This document shows, piece after piece, positions 1 through 5,750 of a stretch of DNA of 5,750 bases. How positions within the stretch are numbered: position 1 is the stretch's first letter; every line of letters begins with the position of its first letter. Origin of the DNA: Chlorobiota bacterium (GTDB lineage: Bacteria; Bacteroidota; Ignavibacteria; Ignavibacteriales; Ignavibacteriaceae); the NCBI GenBank assembly GCA_008363265.1, contig RHKR01000176.1, positions 1 to 5,750 of the forward strand, in the 5' to 3' direction. The notes under the pieces were generated by a model, which saw only the letters and a list, made by a program, of their open reading frames with translations, made no database searches and was not told the origin of the DNA. Both the position numbers and the translations under genes were made by a program.

Positions 1-1
1 G

Positions 2-958
2 AAAGAGAAGGTATTCGCCGGGTATTCGGGAAATCTGTCCCGCTCTTCATACGCAACTCTTATCGCATCCTCTCCGGAGCTCGTACCCGCACCATTCGAT
101 ACACTTGTGGCGATCTTCAACGCGGGCCGCGAAACTGAGAAACTCGCGGTTGCCACCGCGATGGGTGACCTGAAGAAATTTGGAACTGACAATGAGCGGA
201 TTAATCAATTCGCCTTCGATAATCTTGATTCCGGCTTTCCATCAGTGGTCGCCACCTTCTGTGGTATATTGGATTCAGCATTTATCGCCGGCCGAAAAGA
301 TGAACTAAAAAAAGAGATATTGGAGGTAATTAACGGGGACCTCCACAACCCCAACTTCCTCGAGGCTCATCAGTTTTTATTGGACCTCTCAGCAAGGGTC
401 GATGCAGGTTTCGCGGATGAAATGAAAGCTCTCCTCCACAACTCAGCGATCAGTTCGATCAGAGCCCTGTCAGGAGAGAAAATCAAAAGAACGCTGCCCG
501 ATAATTTTAATGAGATCTGGTTCAATGCATTTAAGTACAGAAGGGCTGTCATTGAAACCACATCAGGAAATATCAGGCTCGAACTTCGTCCCGATTACGC
601 TCCGGTCTCGAGCGGAAATTTTGTATCCCTCGCACAGACTTCATTCTATCGCGATGTGGTCTTCCACCGCGTTGTGCCGGCGTTTGTAATTCAGGCGGGC
701 GACCCCTCGGGAACCGGCTTCGGCGGTCCGGGTTACGATATAATCTCGGAACTCTCCCCTCTCGAGTTCACAACCGGCGCACTCGGAATGGCCAGTGCCG
801 GGAAGGATACCGAAGGTTCACAGTTTTTCATTATGAACGGCACCTACCCTCACCTCACAACCCGTTACACCCTCTTCGGAGGGGTAACCGAGGGACAGGA
901 TGTGGCGGATTCCATCACCCGCTCAACCGTGATCAAAAAGATAAGTCTGTTTGAGTAA
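2..958 (+). CDS. Peptidyl-prolyl cis-trans isomerase: HEAT-like helical region fused to a C-terminal cyclophilin domain (5' end outside the window)
   Basis: The reading frame is open from base 2 to the TAA at 956-958, giving 318 visible residues. The GTG at 107 is therefore an internal codon and the true start lies upstream. Residues 1-175 are alternating helical, Leu/Ala-rich segments resembling HEAT repeats, a scaffold for protein binding. Residues 183-316 form a cyclophilin domain, which catalyses cis-trans isomerisation of X-Pro bonds. The catalytic Arg is R223 in FHRVV, followed by F228 and Q231 in AFVIQAGD and by the GSQFF segment (Q274-F276). Human cyclophilin A has WLDGKHVVFG where this protein has HLTTRYTLFG, so the cyclosporin-binding Trp is His here; such changes are common outside eukaryotic cyclophilin A. 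The compartment cannot be judged because the N-terminus is missing. The stop overlaps the following ABC gene by 8 bases, which suggests an operon. The cyclophilin assignment is firm, the HEAT assignment is by pattern only. Confidence 0.88.
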   Translation, partial: KEKVFAGYSGNLSRSSYATLIASSPELVPAPFDTLVAIFNAGRETEKLAVATAMGDLKKFGTDNERINQFAFDNLDSGFPSVVATFCGILDSAFIAGRKDELKKEILEVINGDLHNPNFLEAHQFLLDLSARVDAGFADEMKALLHNSAISSIRALSGEKIKRTLPDNFNEIWFNAFKYRRAVIETTSGNIRLELRPDYAPVSSGNFVSLAQTSFYRDVVFHRVVPAFVIQAGDPSGTGFGGPGYDIISELSPLEFTTGALGMASAGKDTEGSQFFIMNGTYPHLTTRYTLFGGVTEGQDVADSITRSTVIKKISLFE

Positions 959-2834
959 CGGTACCTCCCCCGTCCTGCTGACGGCAAAAGCACTTCGTGT
1001 CGAGTACGGCGAACAGGTTGTACTCGACGATGCATCCCTCACCGTTCATGCCACTGACCGGATCGGTCTGGTGGGTAGAAATGGCGCGGGTAAATCAACC
1101 TTCCTTAAAATTATCGCAGGTTTGCAAGAACCCGATTCAGGTGAAGTGGCGACACAGCGAAACCTCCGGGTAAGTTTTCTCTCTCAAGAGTTTACTCTGG
1201 ATGAGAGTCTCTCTGTTGGTGAAAACATACGAAATGGCGCAGAACATATCTACGCTCTCCTTTCAGAGTATGAATACCTCCCACCCGAATCCGACAGGCG
1301 ACATCTTCTCGAGGAAGAGATCGCCCGTGTTGACGGCTGGGATATCGACAGGAAGATCAATCTGCTGATGGCATCCCTCGATGCACCCGATCCCGAAAGA
1401 ATAGTCTCATCCCTCTCCGGAGGCGAAAAGCGTCGAACAGCACTGTGCAAAACCCTGATCGCCAACCCTGACCTTCTTATTCTCGATGAGCCTACAAACC
1501 ACCTCGACACAGACACCATCGAGTGGATCGAAAATTTCCTCGCCGGATACAAAGGCGCGTGCATCTTCGTTACTCACGACAGGTACTTCCTCGACAGGAT
1601 AGCAAACCGTATTGTTGAACTCTCCAATGGAACGTTCTTTTCGCATCAGGGTAACTACACCGATTATCTGCTGAACAAGGCCGAGCGAGACGCGCTGAAG
1701 GATGTAGCCGAAAGAAAACGTCAGGGATTCCTAAGAAACGAACTCGATTGGGTGATGCGCGGGCCCAGAGCACGCCGTACCAAAGCCAAAAGTCGGCTGG
1801 ATAAATATTATGAGATCGCCGGGCAGCGGCCACCTGATAAAGACCTCGACATCGACCTGATAATTCCAACCCCCGAGAGACTTGGGAATAAAGTACTCGA
1901 GATAGATTCGATCTCGGTGAAGATCGGCGACAGGATGCTTGTTGACTCATTTTCCTATAACTTTGAGCCCGGCAGAAGACTCGGGATAATAGGCAAGAAC
2001 GGAGTTGGGAAAACCACCCTGGTGCGCACGATACTCGGCCAGTTGCAGCCCTACACCGGAAGGATCGACTATGGTGAGAGGACACAGTTCAACTATATCG
2101 ATCAGTCGCGTACCCTTCTTGATGATGAACAAACCGTGTTCGAGGCAATAGGGGAAGGAAGCGATACCGTGAAATTCGGGAAGCTCACGATGCCCGTTTG
2201 GACCTACATGCGCAGGTTCCTCTTCACCGATGAGAGAACAATGACCAAGGTCGGGAAACTATCCGGCGGTGAACGGAGCAGGCTCACTCTCGCAAAAATT
2301 CTGAAAAACGGCGGTAACTTCCTTATTCTCGATGAGCCCACTAACGATCTCGATCTCCCCTCCCTCCGTATCCTTGAGGAGGCACTCGGTTCATTCTCAG
2401 GGTGTGTGATCATCGTAAGCCACGACCGTTACTTCCTGAACCGGGTTTGCACGGGAATTCTCGCCCTCGACGGCAATGGAAAAACCATTTTCAATGAGGG
2501 TGATTATGACTATTTCATTGAGAAGCGTAACCAGCTGACAGGCAACACTCAAAGCGAAGCACCAAAAGAAAAGAAGCAGGACACCCGTGTTAAGGCCTCC
2601 GCCAAAAAACTCTCATACCACGAGCAAAAAGAACTCGAGGCTATCGAAGAAAAGATTCTCGCCGCCGAGGAAGAGGTTGCCGGAATAGAAGCCCTCTTCG
2701 CCGATCCCCTCTTCTACGAAAAATTCGCCACTCAGACCGATGAACTTAACCGCCGGCATGACGAAGCAAAAACCCTTGTACAGTCACTCTACAACCGCTG
2801 GGAAGAACTGGAACTGAAGAAGAGTTCGTTGTAA
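951..2834 (+). CDS. uup: ABC-F family ATPase, Uup-like (two ATPase cassettes, no membrane domain)
   Basis: This 627-residue soluble protein has duplicated ABC cassettes and no membrane segment, as expected of ABC-F proteins that act on ribosomes rather than transport. Cassette 1 has Walker A GRNGAGKST (42-50), signature LSGGEK (155-160), Walker B LLILDEPTNHLD (175-186, catalytic E180) and H-loop H209. Cassette 2 has Walker A GKNGVGKTT (348-356), signature LSGGER (437-442), Walker B FLILDEPTNDLD (457-468, E462) and H491. All catalytic residues are intact. The basic inter-domain linker (about 254-290, with RGPRARRTKAKSR) and a charged C-terminal coiled coil (about 552-623) fit Uup, which is about 635 residues in E. 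coli and is linked there to ribosome function and precise transposon excision. The start is TTG at 951: an in-frame TAA at 942-944 excludes anything further upstream, and no obvious Shine-Dalgarno site precedes it. Initiation is probably coupled to the isomerase gene, which it overlaps. An antibiotic-resistance role is possible in ABC-F proteins but not suggested by this architecture. Confidence 0.93.
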   Translation: MSNGTSPVLLTAKALRVEYGEQVVLDDASLTVHATDRIGLVGRNGAGKSTFLKIIAGLQEPDSGEVATQRNLRVSFLSQEFTLDESLSVGENIRNGAEHIYALLSEYEYLPPESDRRHLLEEEIARVDGWDIDRKINLLMASLDAPDPERIVSSLSGGEKRRTALCKTLIANPDLLILDEPTNHLDTDTIEWIENFLAGYKGACIFVTHDRYFLDRIANRIVELSNGTFFSHQGNYTDYLLNKAERDALKDVAERKRQGFLRNELDWVMRGPRARRTKAKSRLDKYYEIAGQRPPDKDLDIDLIIPTPERLGNKVLEIDSISVKIGDRMLVDSFSYNFEPGRRLGIIGKNGVGKTTLVRTILGQLQPYTGRIDYGERTQFNYIDQSRTLLDDEQTVFEAIGEGSDTVKFGKLTMPVWTYMRRFLFTDERTMTKVGKLSGGERSRLTLAKILKNGGNFLILDEPTNDLDLPSLRILEEALGSFSGCVIIVSHDRYFLNRVCTGILALDGNGKTIFNEGDYDYFIEKRNQLTGNTQSEAPKEKKQDTRVKASAKKLSYHEQKELEAIEEKILAAEEEVAGIEALFADPLFYEKFATQTDELNRRHDEAKTLVQSLYNRWEELELKKSSL

Positions 2835-2896
2835 GGTGGTGAGTGGCGAGTAGCGAGAATACTAACCACTAACCTCTAACCGTTAACCACTAAAAA
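2835..2896. repeat. Back-to-back heptanucleotide tandem repeats (GAGTGGC-like, then CTAACCA-like)
   Basis: Directly after the Uup stop codon the sequence has a strict 7-base period. The first block reads GGTGGT (partial, 2835-2840), GAGTGGC (2841-2847), GAGTAGC (2848-2854) and GAGAATA (2855-2861). The second reads CTAACCA (2862-2868), CTAACCT (2869-2875), CTAACCG (2876-2882), TTAACCA (2883-2889) and CTAAAAA (2890-2896). Folding about the centre near 2859/2860 aligns the blocks as an imperfect inverted repeat: of 23 opposed positions (2835-2857 against 2862-2884), 13 are Watson-Crick and 3 are G-T. Heptamer tandem repeats between genes are known from cyanobacteria (STRR sequences). Whether these belong to a dispersed family in this genome cannot be told from one copy. 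No function is assigned. Confidence 0.75.
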
Positions 2897-2922
2897 CTCC
2901 TCCCTTTTTCGTACTTTTAGTG
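2888..2922 (+). repeat. 8-bp perfect inverted repeat, weak terminator candidate for the Uup operon
   Basis: CACTAAAA (2888-2895) and TTTTAGTG (2915-2922) are exact reverse complements around a 19-base loop that is pyrimidine-rich. A run of six T lies seven bases downstream (2929-2934). The stem is mostly A-T and the loop is long, so it would be a poor intrinsic terminator. It also runs into the possible -10 box of bshA. The complementarity is seen directly, a role in termination is only a possibility. Confidence 0.3.
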
Positions 2923-2923
2923 T

Positions 2924-2929
2924 TATGAT
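2924..2929 (+). promoter_or_regulatory. Possible -10 box of a bshA promoter
   Basis: TATGAT at 2924-2929 matches five of six bases of the sigma-70 -10 consensus and lies 28 bases before the bshA ATG. That would give a leader of roughly 20 bases. No good -35 hexamer is found 16-18 bases upstream (2901-2907 is pyrimidine-rich). A purine stretch containing GGAACGG (2944-2950) sits just ahead of the ATG and could serve as a weak ribosome binding site. The call rests on the hexamer and on this being the only sizeable gap between the genes. Confidence 0.25.
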
Positions 2930-2957
2930 TTTTTGATTTACGCGGAACGGATATTAG

Positions 2958-4082
2958 ATGAAAATAGGAATTACCTGCTACCCTACTTATGGCGGTAGTG
3001 GTGTTGTGGCTACGGAACTTGGTGTTGAATTGGCAAAAAAGGGGCATGAAATACACTTTATCAGCTATGCGATCCCCTTCAGACTTCACCAGTATATGGA
3101 TAATGTGTATTATCATGAAGTCGAGATGGGAACCTACCCCCTTTTTGAATTCCCCCTTTACAGCGATGCCCTTGCCGGTAAAATGGTAGAAGTGATGCGC
3201 TATGAAAACCTTGACCTGATACATGTTCATTACGCGATCCCGCACGCGACCAGCGCATATATGGCCAAGCAGATATGCAAGCAGTATCAGGACGTGAAGA
3301 TCGTGACCACACTTCACGGTACCGATATCACGCTCGTGGGTCTGGAGCCCAGTTATATCCATCTTCTTAAGTTCGGCATTATGGAGAGCGATGGTGTAAC
3401 CGCGGTATCAAGATATCTTAAAGAGAAAACGATCACCAATTACTCGATTGAAAAAGATATCGAAGTGATACCCAATTTTGTCGATATCGAACTTTACAAG
3501 CCCAGGGAGGCCAGCGAATTGAAGTGCAGGTTCGCCCCCAATGGAGAGAAAGTGCTTATACACACCTCCAACTTCAGGGTTGTGAAACGTGTGCAGGATA
3601 CGATCAAGATCCTCGAACTCGTAAAAAAAGAGATCCCGGCAAAACTCGTTCTCATTGGAGACGGGCCGGACAGAACGGAATGCGAACGGCTCGCACGTGA
3701 ACTTGGCCTGGAGAGGGATGTTATCTTCCTCGGAAAACAGGAAGCGCTGCCGCAGATACTGGCTTGCGCCGACCTGTTCCTCATCCCCTCACAATCAGAG
3801 AGTTTTGGGCTGGCAGCCCTCGAGGCGATGTCGGTGGGGCTCCCCGTGATCAGTTCCAGCGTTGGTGGGTTGCCTGAGGTTATCACCCATAATCATTCCG
3901 GATTCATTGCCGAGATAGGTGATGTTGAACGTATGGCCCGGTACGCGATCGACCTTCTGACCAATGAGAAAAAATACAACATTTTCTCAAAAAACGCCAG
4001 AGCAACAGCCGTCGAAAAATACTCCGCTGAAAAAATTGTACCCCACTACGAGGAATATTACGAAAAAGTCCTCAACTCCTGA
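2958..4082 (+). CDS. bshA: N-acetyl-alpha-D-glucosaminyl L-malate synthase BshA (bacillithiol biosynthesis glycosyltransferase)
   Basis: BshA transfers GlcNAc from UDP-GlcNAc to L-malate, the first step of bacillithiol synthesis in the cytoplasm; BshB then deacetylates the product and BshC adds cysteine. The 374 residues match the usual length (B. subtilis BshA is about 377). The N-terminus MKIGITCYPTYGGSG with the glycine-rich loop (12-15) is a hallmark of BshA, as are EIHFIS (31-36) and IPFRL (39-43). Further family features are TTLHGTDIT (117-125), SNFRVVKRVQD (204-214), the nucleotide-sugar binding GDGP (234-237) and the GT4 EX7E motif with E281 and E289, followed by GGLPEVI (303-309). 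There are no signal or membrane segments. The ATG at 2958 places the conserved motif at residue 1, so the start is secure. No bshB or bshC is in the window; in many genomes they lie elsewhere. The 3' end abuts or overlaps the methyltransferase gene, which suggests co-transcription. Confidence 0.95.
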   Translation: MKIGITCYPTYGGSGVVATELGVELAKKGHEIHFISYAIPFRLHQYMDNVYYHEVEMGTYPLFEFPLYSDALAGKMVEVMRYENLDLIHVHYAIPHATSAYMAKQICKQYQDVKIVTTLHGTDITLVGLEPSYIHLLKFGIMESDGVTAVSRYLKEKTITNYSIEKDIEVIPNFVDIELYKPREASELKCRFAPNGEKVLIHTSNFRVVKRVQDTIKILELVKKEIPAKLVLIGDGPDRTECERLARELGLERDVIFLGKQEALPQILACADLFLIPSQSESFGLAALEAMSVGLPVISSSVGGLPEVITHNHSGFIAEIGDVERMARYAIDLLTNEKKYNIFSKNARATAVEKYSAEKIVPHYEEYYEKVLNS

Positions 4083-5529
4083 CAAGAAGAATGTAATAAG
4101 CGGACATATTTCCGACTACCTGACCTCTCTATTCGGCGAGGCTGAGGTATCGCGGTTTGTTGAACTGCTCGGCAATCCGCGGAAACAATCCATCCGCGTG
4201 AACACGCTCAAAACCGGTCGGGACAAGCTAAAAACGGTCCTGGAATCGAAATACGGTATAGTAACGGAAGAACACCCTGAAATTTCCGAAGGTCTGGTGA
4301 TCGCCTCCGATCCTGAAAACCTCATCGGCAAAACCTTTGAGCACCTGCTTGGTTATTATTATATACAAAGTACCTCCTCGATGCTGCCGCCACACTATCT
4401 GGAGCCGGAACCGGGAACGAAAGTTCTTGATCTATGTGCGGCCCCGGGTTCAAAATCGACCCAACTCGCTGCAATGATGGAAAACACGGGCATGCTTGTA
4501 CTGAATGAGGTGCAGGGCGACCGCCTCCGAACCCTCGCGTTCAACGTTGAGCGGACAAATGTGTTCAACGCCGGAATAATCCAGAGTAAAGGTGAATGGC
4601 TGGGTAAATACTACCAAAATTATTTCGATAAAATACTCGTTGACGTCCCATGCAGCGGGCTCGGTATTATACAGAAGAAAGAGGAAGTCAACAAGTGGTG
4701 GAGCATCTCCTCGATAGCCGGTCTGATAAATTTACAGATGAGCCTCGTGATAGCAGCGGTCAAGATGTTGAAGCCGGGCGGCGAACTCATTTACTCAACC
4801 TGCACGCTGACAACAGAAGAAAATGAAGAGATCATCGATAAAGTGCTTGAGAAGTACCCCGTTGAGCTCATTCCTGTTTCAGTGCCGGGTGGGATCGAAG
4901 GCTTCACTTCAGCACCGGGAAAAAAATTCTCACCTGAACTGGCGAAGACCACCCGTGTACTCCCCTGGCTAAGCAATTCAGAAGGTTTTTACCTCGCAAA
5001 AATTGTCAAGACGGGAGAGACTGAAAAAGTAAAGGATGGTGCGATACCCGAAGGAAGAACCGTTATCAAACCATTCAAAAAGGTCAAACCAACCCTTTCA
5101 TCAGTTATATCCAATTTCGGAATATCAGAAGACTACCTCTCTTCACTTCAGTTTGCCGATCACGGGAAAAAACTCTATATGGTGTCAGGCGACTGGGATG
5201 ACCACCGCACCGGGATCTACGACAGGATCGGCCTTAAACTCGGTGCCTACGAGAAAAGCGAACAGGTGATACTTAACAGCATTGCCGCTCAGGCACTCGC
5301 TCCCCACATCACAAAAGGTATCATTGATCTTGACAACCATGAAGAACTACGAACCTATATGGAAGGCGGTATTGTAAAACAATACGCAAACTTTGAACGC
5401 ACATCGGGTGCCGAACGTCAGGTGGTAATAAGAACCGCCGGCGAGATAATCGGGACGGGGGTCGTAACAGAAAGAGGCCTTAAAAGCCAGTTTCCCCGTG
5501 GTCACCGGAACCAAAACTTCCGGTTTTAA
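4036..5529 (+). CDS. RsmB/NOP-family (RsmF-like) RNA cytosine-C5 methyltransferase
   Basis: This is an S-adenosylmethionine-dependent enzyme that methylates C5 of cytosine in rRNA or tRNA. Counting from a TTG at 4036 (497 residues), the N-terminal RNA-binding segment includes NPRKQSIRVNTLK. The Rossmann catalytic domain has motif I DLCAAPGSKS (132-141), acidic E158 after it and D203 in LVDVPCSGLG. Its two family cysteines are C206 in PCSG and C256 in STCT, the latter being the usual catalytic nucleophile. The segment TTRVLPWLSNSEGFYLAKIVK resembles the conserved end of the catalytic domain. The C-terminal part, with TGIYDRIGLKLG and a late LKSQFPRGHR, resembles the PUA-like tail of RsmF (479 residues in E. 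coli). The start is uncertain: homology should begin near VISGHISDYL (from 4093), yet no ATG, GTG or TTG lies in frame between 4039 and the conserved core. The ATG at 3964 would overlap bshA by 119 bases. The exact RNA target cannot be read from the sequence. Confidence 0.9.
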   Translation: MYPTTRNITKKSSTPDKKNVISGHISDYLTSLFGEAEVSRFVELLGNPRKQSIRVNTLKTGRDKLKTVLESKYGIVTEEHPEISEGLVIASDPENLIGKTFEHLLGYYYIQSTSSMLPPHYLEPEPGTKVLDLCAAPGSKSTQLAAMMENTGMLVLNEVQGDRLRTLAFNVERTNVFNAGIIQSKGEWLGKYYQNYFDKILVDVPCSGLGIIQKKEEVNKWWSISSIAGLINLQMSLVIAAVKMLKPGGELIYSTCTLTTEENEEIIDKVLEKYPVELIPVSVPGGIEGFTSAPGKKFSPELAKTTRVLPWLSNSEGFYLAKIVKTGETEKVKDGAIPEGRTVIKPFKKVKPTLSSVISNFGISEDYLSSLQFADHGKKLYMVSGDWDDHRTGIYDRIGLKLGAYEKSEQVILNSIAAQALAPHITKGIIDLDNHEELRTYMEGGIVKQYANFERTSGAERQVVIRTAGEIIGTGVVTERGLKSQFPRGHRNQNFRF

Positions 5530-5590
5530 TCTTTTCTTAACATTTTCTCTCCCGCGCGGCCCCTTTTCAGGGTAAATTGAAAATATTTTT

Positions 5591-5599
5591 TGCTATAAC
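5591..5599 (+). promoter_or_regulatory. Possible extended -10 promoter for the right-edge gene
   Basis: TGCTATAAC at 5591-5599 (T5591 G5592, then TATAAC 5594-5599) fits an extended -10 element of a sigma-70 promoter, with five of six hexamer bases. The best -35-like hexamer, TTGAAA (5577-5582), is only 11 bases away, too close to pair with it, so the call depends on the extended -10. A Bacteroidota-style alternative, TTTG (5589-5592) and TAATTTAA (5613-5620) spaced by 20 bases, is equally weak. Transcription from here would leave a leader of about 120 bases. Confidence 0.25.
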
Positions 5600-5713
5600 A
5601 CTTTTTTTTGAGTAATTTAATTTTCAGTTCAGTTAGATTATGGTAATTAATATTATTGCACAGTCTGAACGACTGAGAATGGATCTTTTTATTGAAAATC
5701 GTAGTAATTGCCT

Positions 5714-5718
5714 AAGGA
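5714..5718 (+). promoter_or_regulatory. Ribosome binding site supporting the start at 5728
   Basis: AAGGA at 5714-5718 is a core Shine-Dalgarno sequence nine bases before the ATG at 5728, a good spacing. A second AAGGA at 5723-5727 directly touches the ATG and is too close to work. This site selects the 5728 start over the ATG at 5640, which lies in another frame. Confidence 0.55.
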
Positions 5719-5727
5719 CCTCAAGGA

Positions 5728-5750
5728 ATGGGCCAGCAACAACTACTGCT
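5728..5750 (+). CDS. Start of a gene cut by the window edge; product begins MGQQQLL
   Basis: Only seven full codons are visible. An in-frame TAA at 5713-5715 closes the frame upstream, so the ATG at 5728 is the first possible start, and AAGGA is correctly placed before it. The Gln-rich then Leu-rich beginning is reminiscent of short proteins in Ignavibacteria-like bacteria that open with a Gln run and a single hydrophobic, pilin-like N-terminal helix. That likeness is from memory and rests on seven residues, so no function is assigned. The long AT-rich leader suggests it has its own promoter and is not part of the bshA unit. Confidence 0.5.

Larger units (their letters stand above)
5530..5727 (+). 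other. AT-rich intergenic leader upstream of the right-edge gene
   Basis: No convincing complete gene is seen in these 198 bases. A short GC-rich patch contains the palindrome CCGCGCGG (5552-5559), followed by a 4-bp hairpin CCCT-TTTC-AGGG (5561-5572), too short for a persuasive terminator. Runs of T follow at 5586-5591 and 5602-5609. A small 5-bp hairpin CAGTC-TGAAC-GACTG occupies 5661-5675. The abrupt change to AT-rich sequence after 5573 marks it as a regulatory spacer. The leader could carry an RNA element, but I recognise no riboswitch class. Confidence 0.5.

Noticed and set aside
1570..2085. Minus-strand open frame of 171 codons inside uup
   Set aside because: The translation is Arg/Ser/Cys-rich and without a domain, as expected from the complement of a real coding frame.
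2883..3362. Minus-strand open frame of 159 codons opposite the start of bshA
   Set aside because: It lies entirely antisense to a clearly identified gene apart from its tail in the repeat spacer, and its translation shows no recognisable domain. It is a shadow of bshA.
3964..4035. Extension of the methyltransferase up to the ATG at 3964
   Set aside because: It would overlap bshA by 119 bases, and the extra residues are Lys/Thr-rich, low-complexity and unlike the family N-terminus, consistent with out-of-frame reading of bshA.
5552..5572. GC-rich patch and hairpin after the methyltransferase as a terminator
   Set aside because: The hairpin stem is only 4 bp and the next T run starts 13 bases later, so it does not meet the form of an intrinsic terminator.
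5641..5660. Possible sigma-54 promoter (TGG followed by TTGCA)
   Set aside because: The gap between the GG and GC elements is 14 bases rather than the required 10.
5640..5750. Open frame of 37 codons from the ATG at 5640 to the window edge
   Set aside because: It has no Shine-Dalgarno site and no recognisable sequence, and it conflicts with the better supported start at 5728 in another frame. It cannot be fully excluded without more sequence.

Overview
The window is an ordinary, tightly packed, all-plus-strand stretch of a bacterial chromosome. Three complete genes are flanked by one gene cut at each edge. I see no phage, transposase, CRISPR or RNA-gene signal. The mix of a HEAT-repeat/cyclophilin fusion, a Uup-type ABC-F ATPase and a bacillithiol-type glycosyltransferase, with moderate base composition and weak Shine-Dalgarno sites, suggests the Bacteroidota/Chlorobiota/Ignavibacteriota group, perhaps Ignavibacteria. 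That placement is inference from gene content, not from a marker gene.

Left part (1-2834): a 5'-truncated peptidyl-prolyl isomerase with an alpha-helical, HEAT-like N-terminal region and a C-terminal cyclophilin domain. Its end overlaps by 8 bases the TTG start of a full-length Uup-like ABC-F protein with two complete ATPase cassettes and a C-terminal coiled coil. The two are probably co-transcribed and translationally coupled.

Middle (2835-2957): a 123-base spacer that starts with back-to-back 7-base repeats of two kinds (GAGTGGC-like, then CTAACCA-like). The two arrays are roughly complementary to each other. They are followed by an 8-bp inverted repeat and a possible -10 box for the next gene.

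Right part (2958-5529): bshA, the first enzyme of bacillithiol synthesis, followed with no gap by an RsmF-like RNA m5C methyltransferase. The methyltransferase lacks a convincing start codon after the bshA stop. It either starts at a TTG inside bshA or has lost one base at its real ATG.

Right edge (5530-5750): an AT-rich leader of about 200 bases, then a Shine-Dalgarno site and the first seven codons of another gene (MGQQQLL), which runs off the window. The genes are housekeeping or stress-related (protein folding, ribosome-associated ATPase, low-molecular-weight thiol, RNA modification), and no single pathway links them all. I did not find an undescribed system here. The items most worth a second look are the heptamer repeats and the methyltransferase start.
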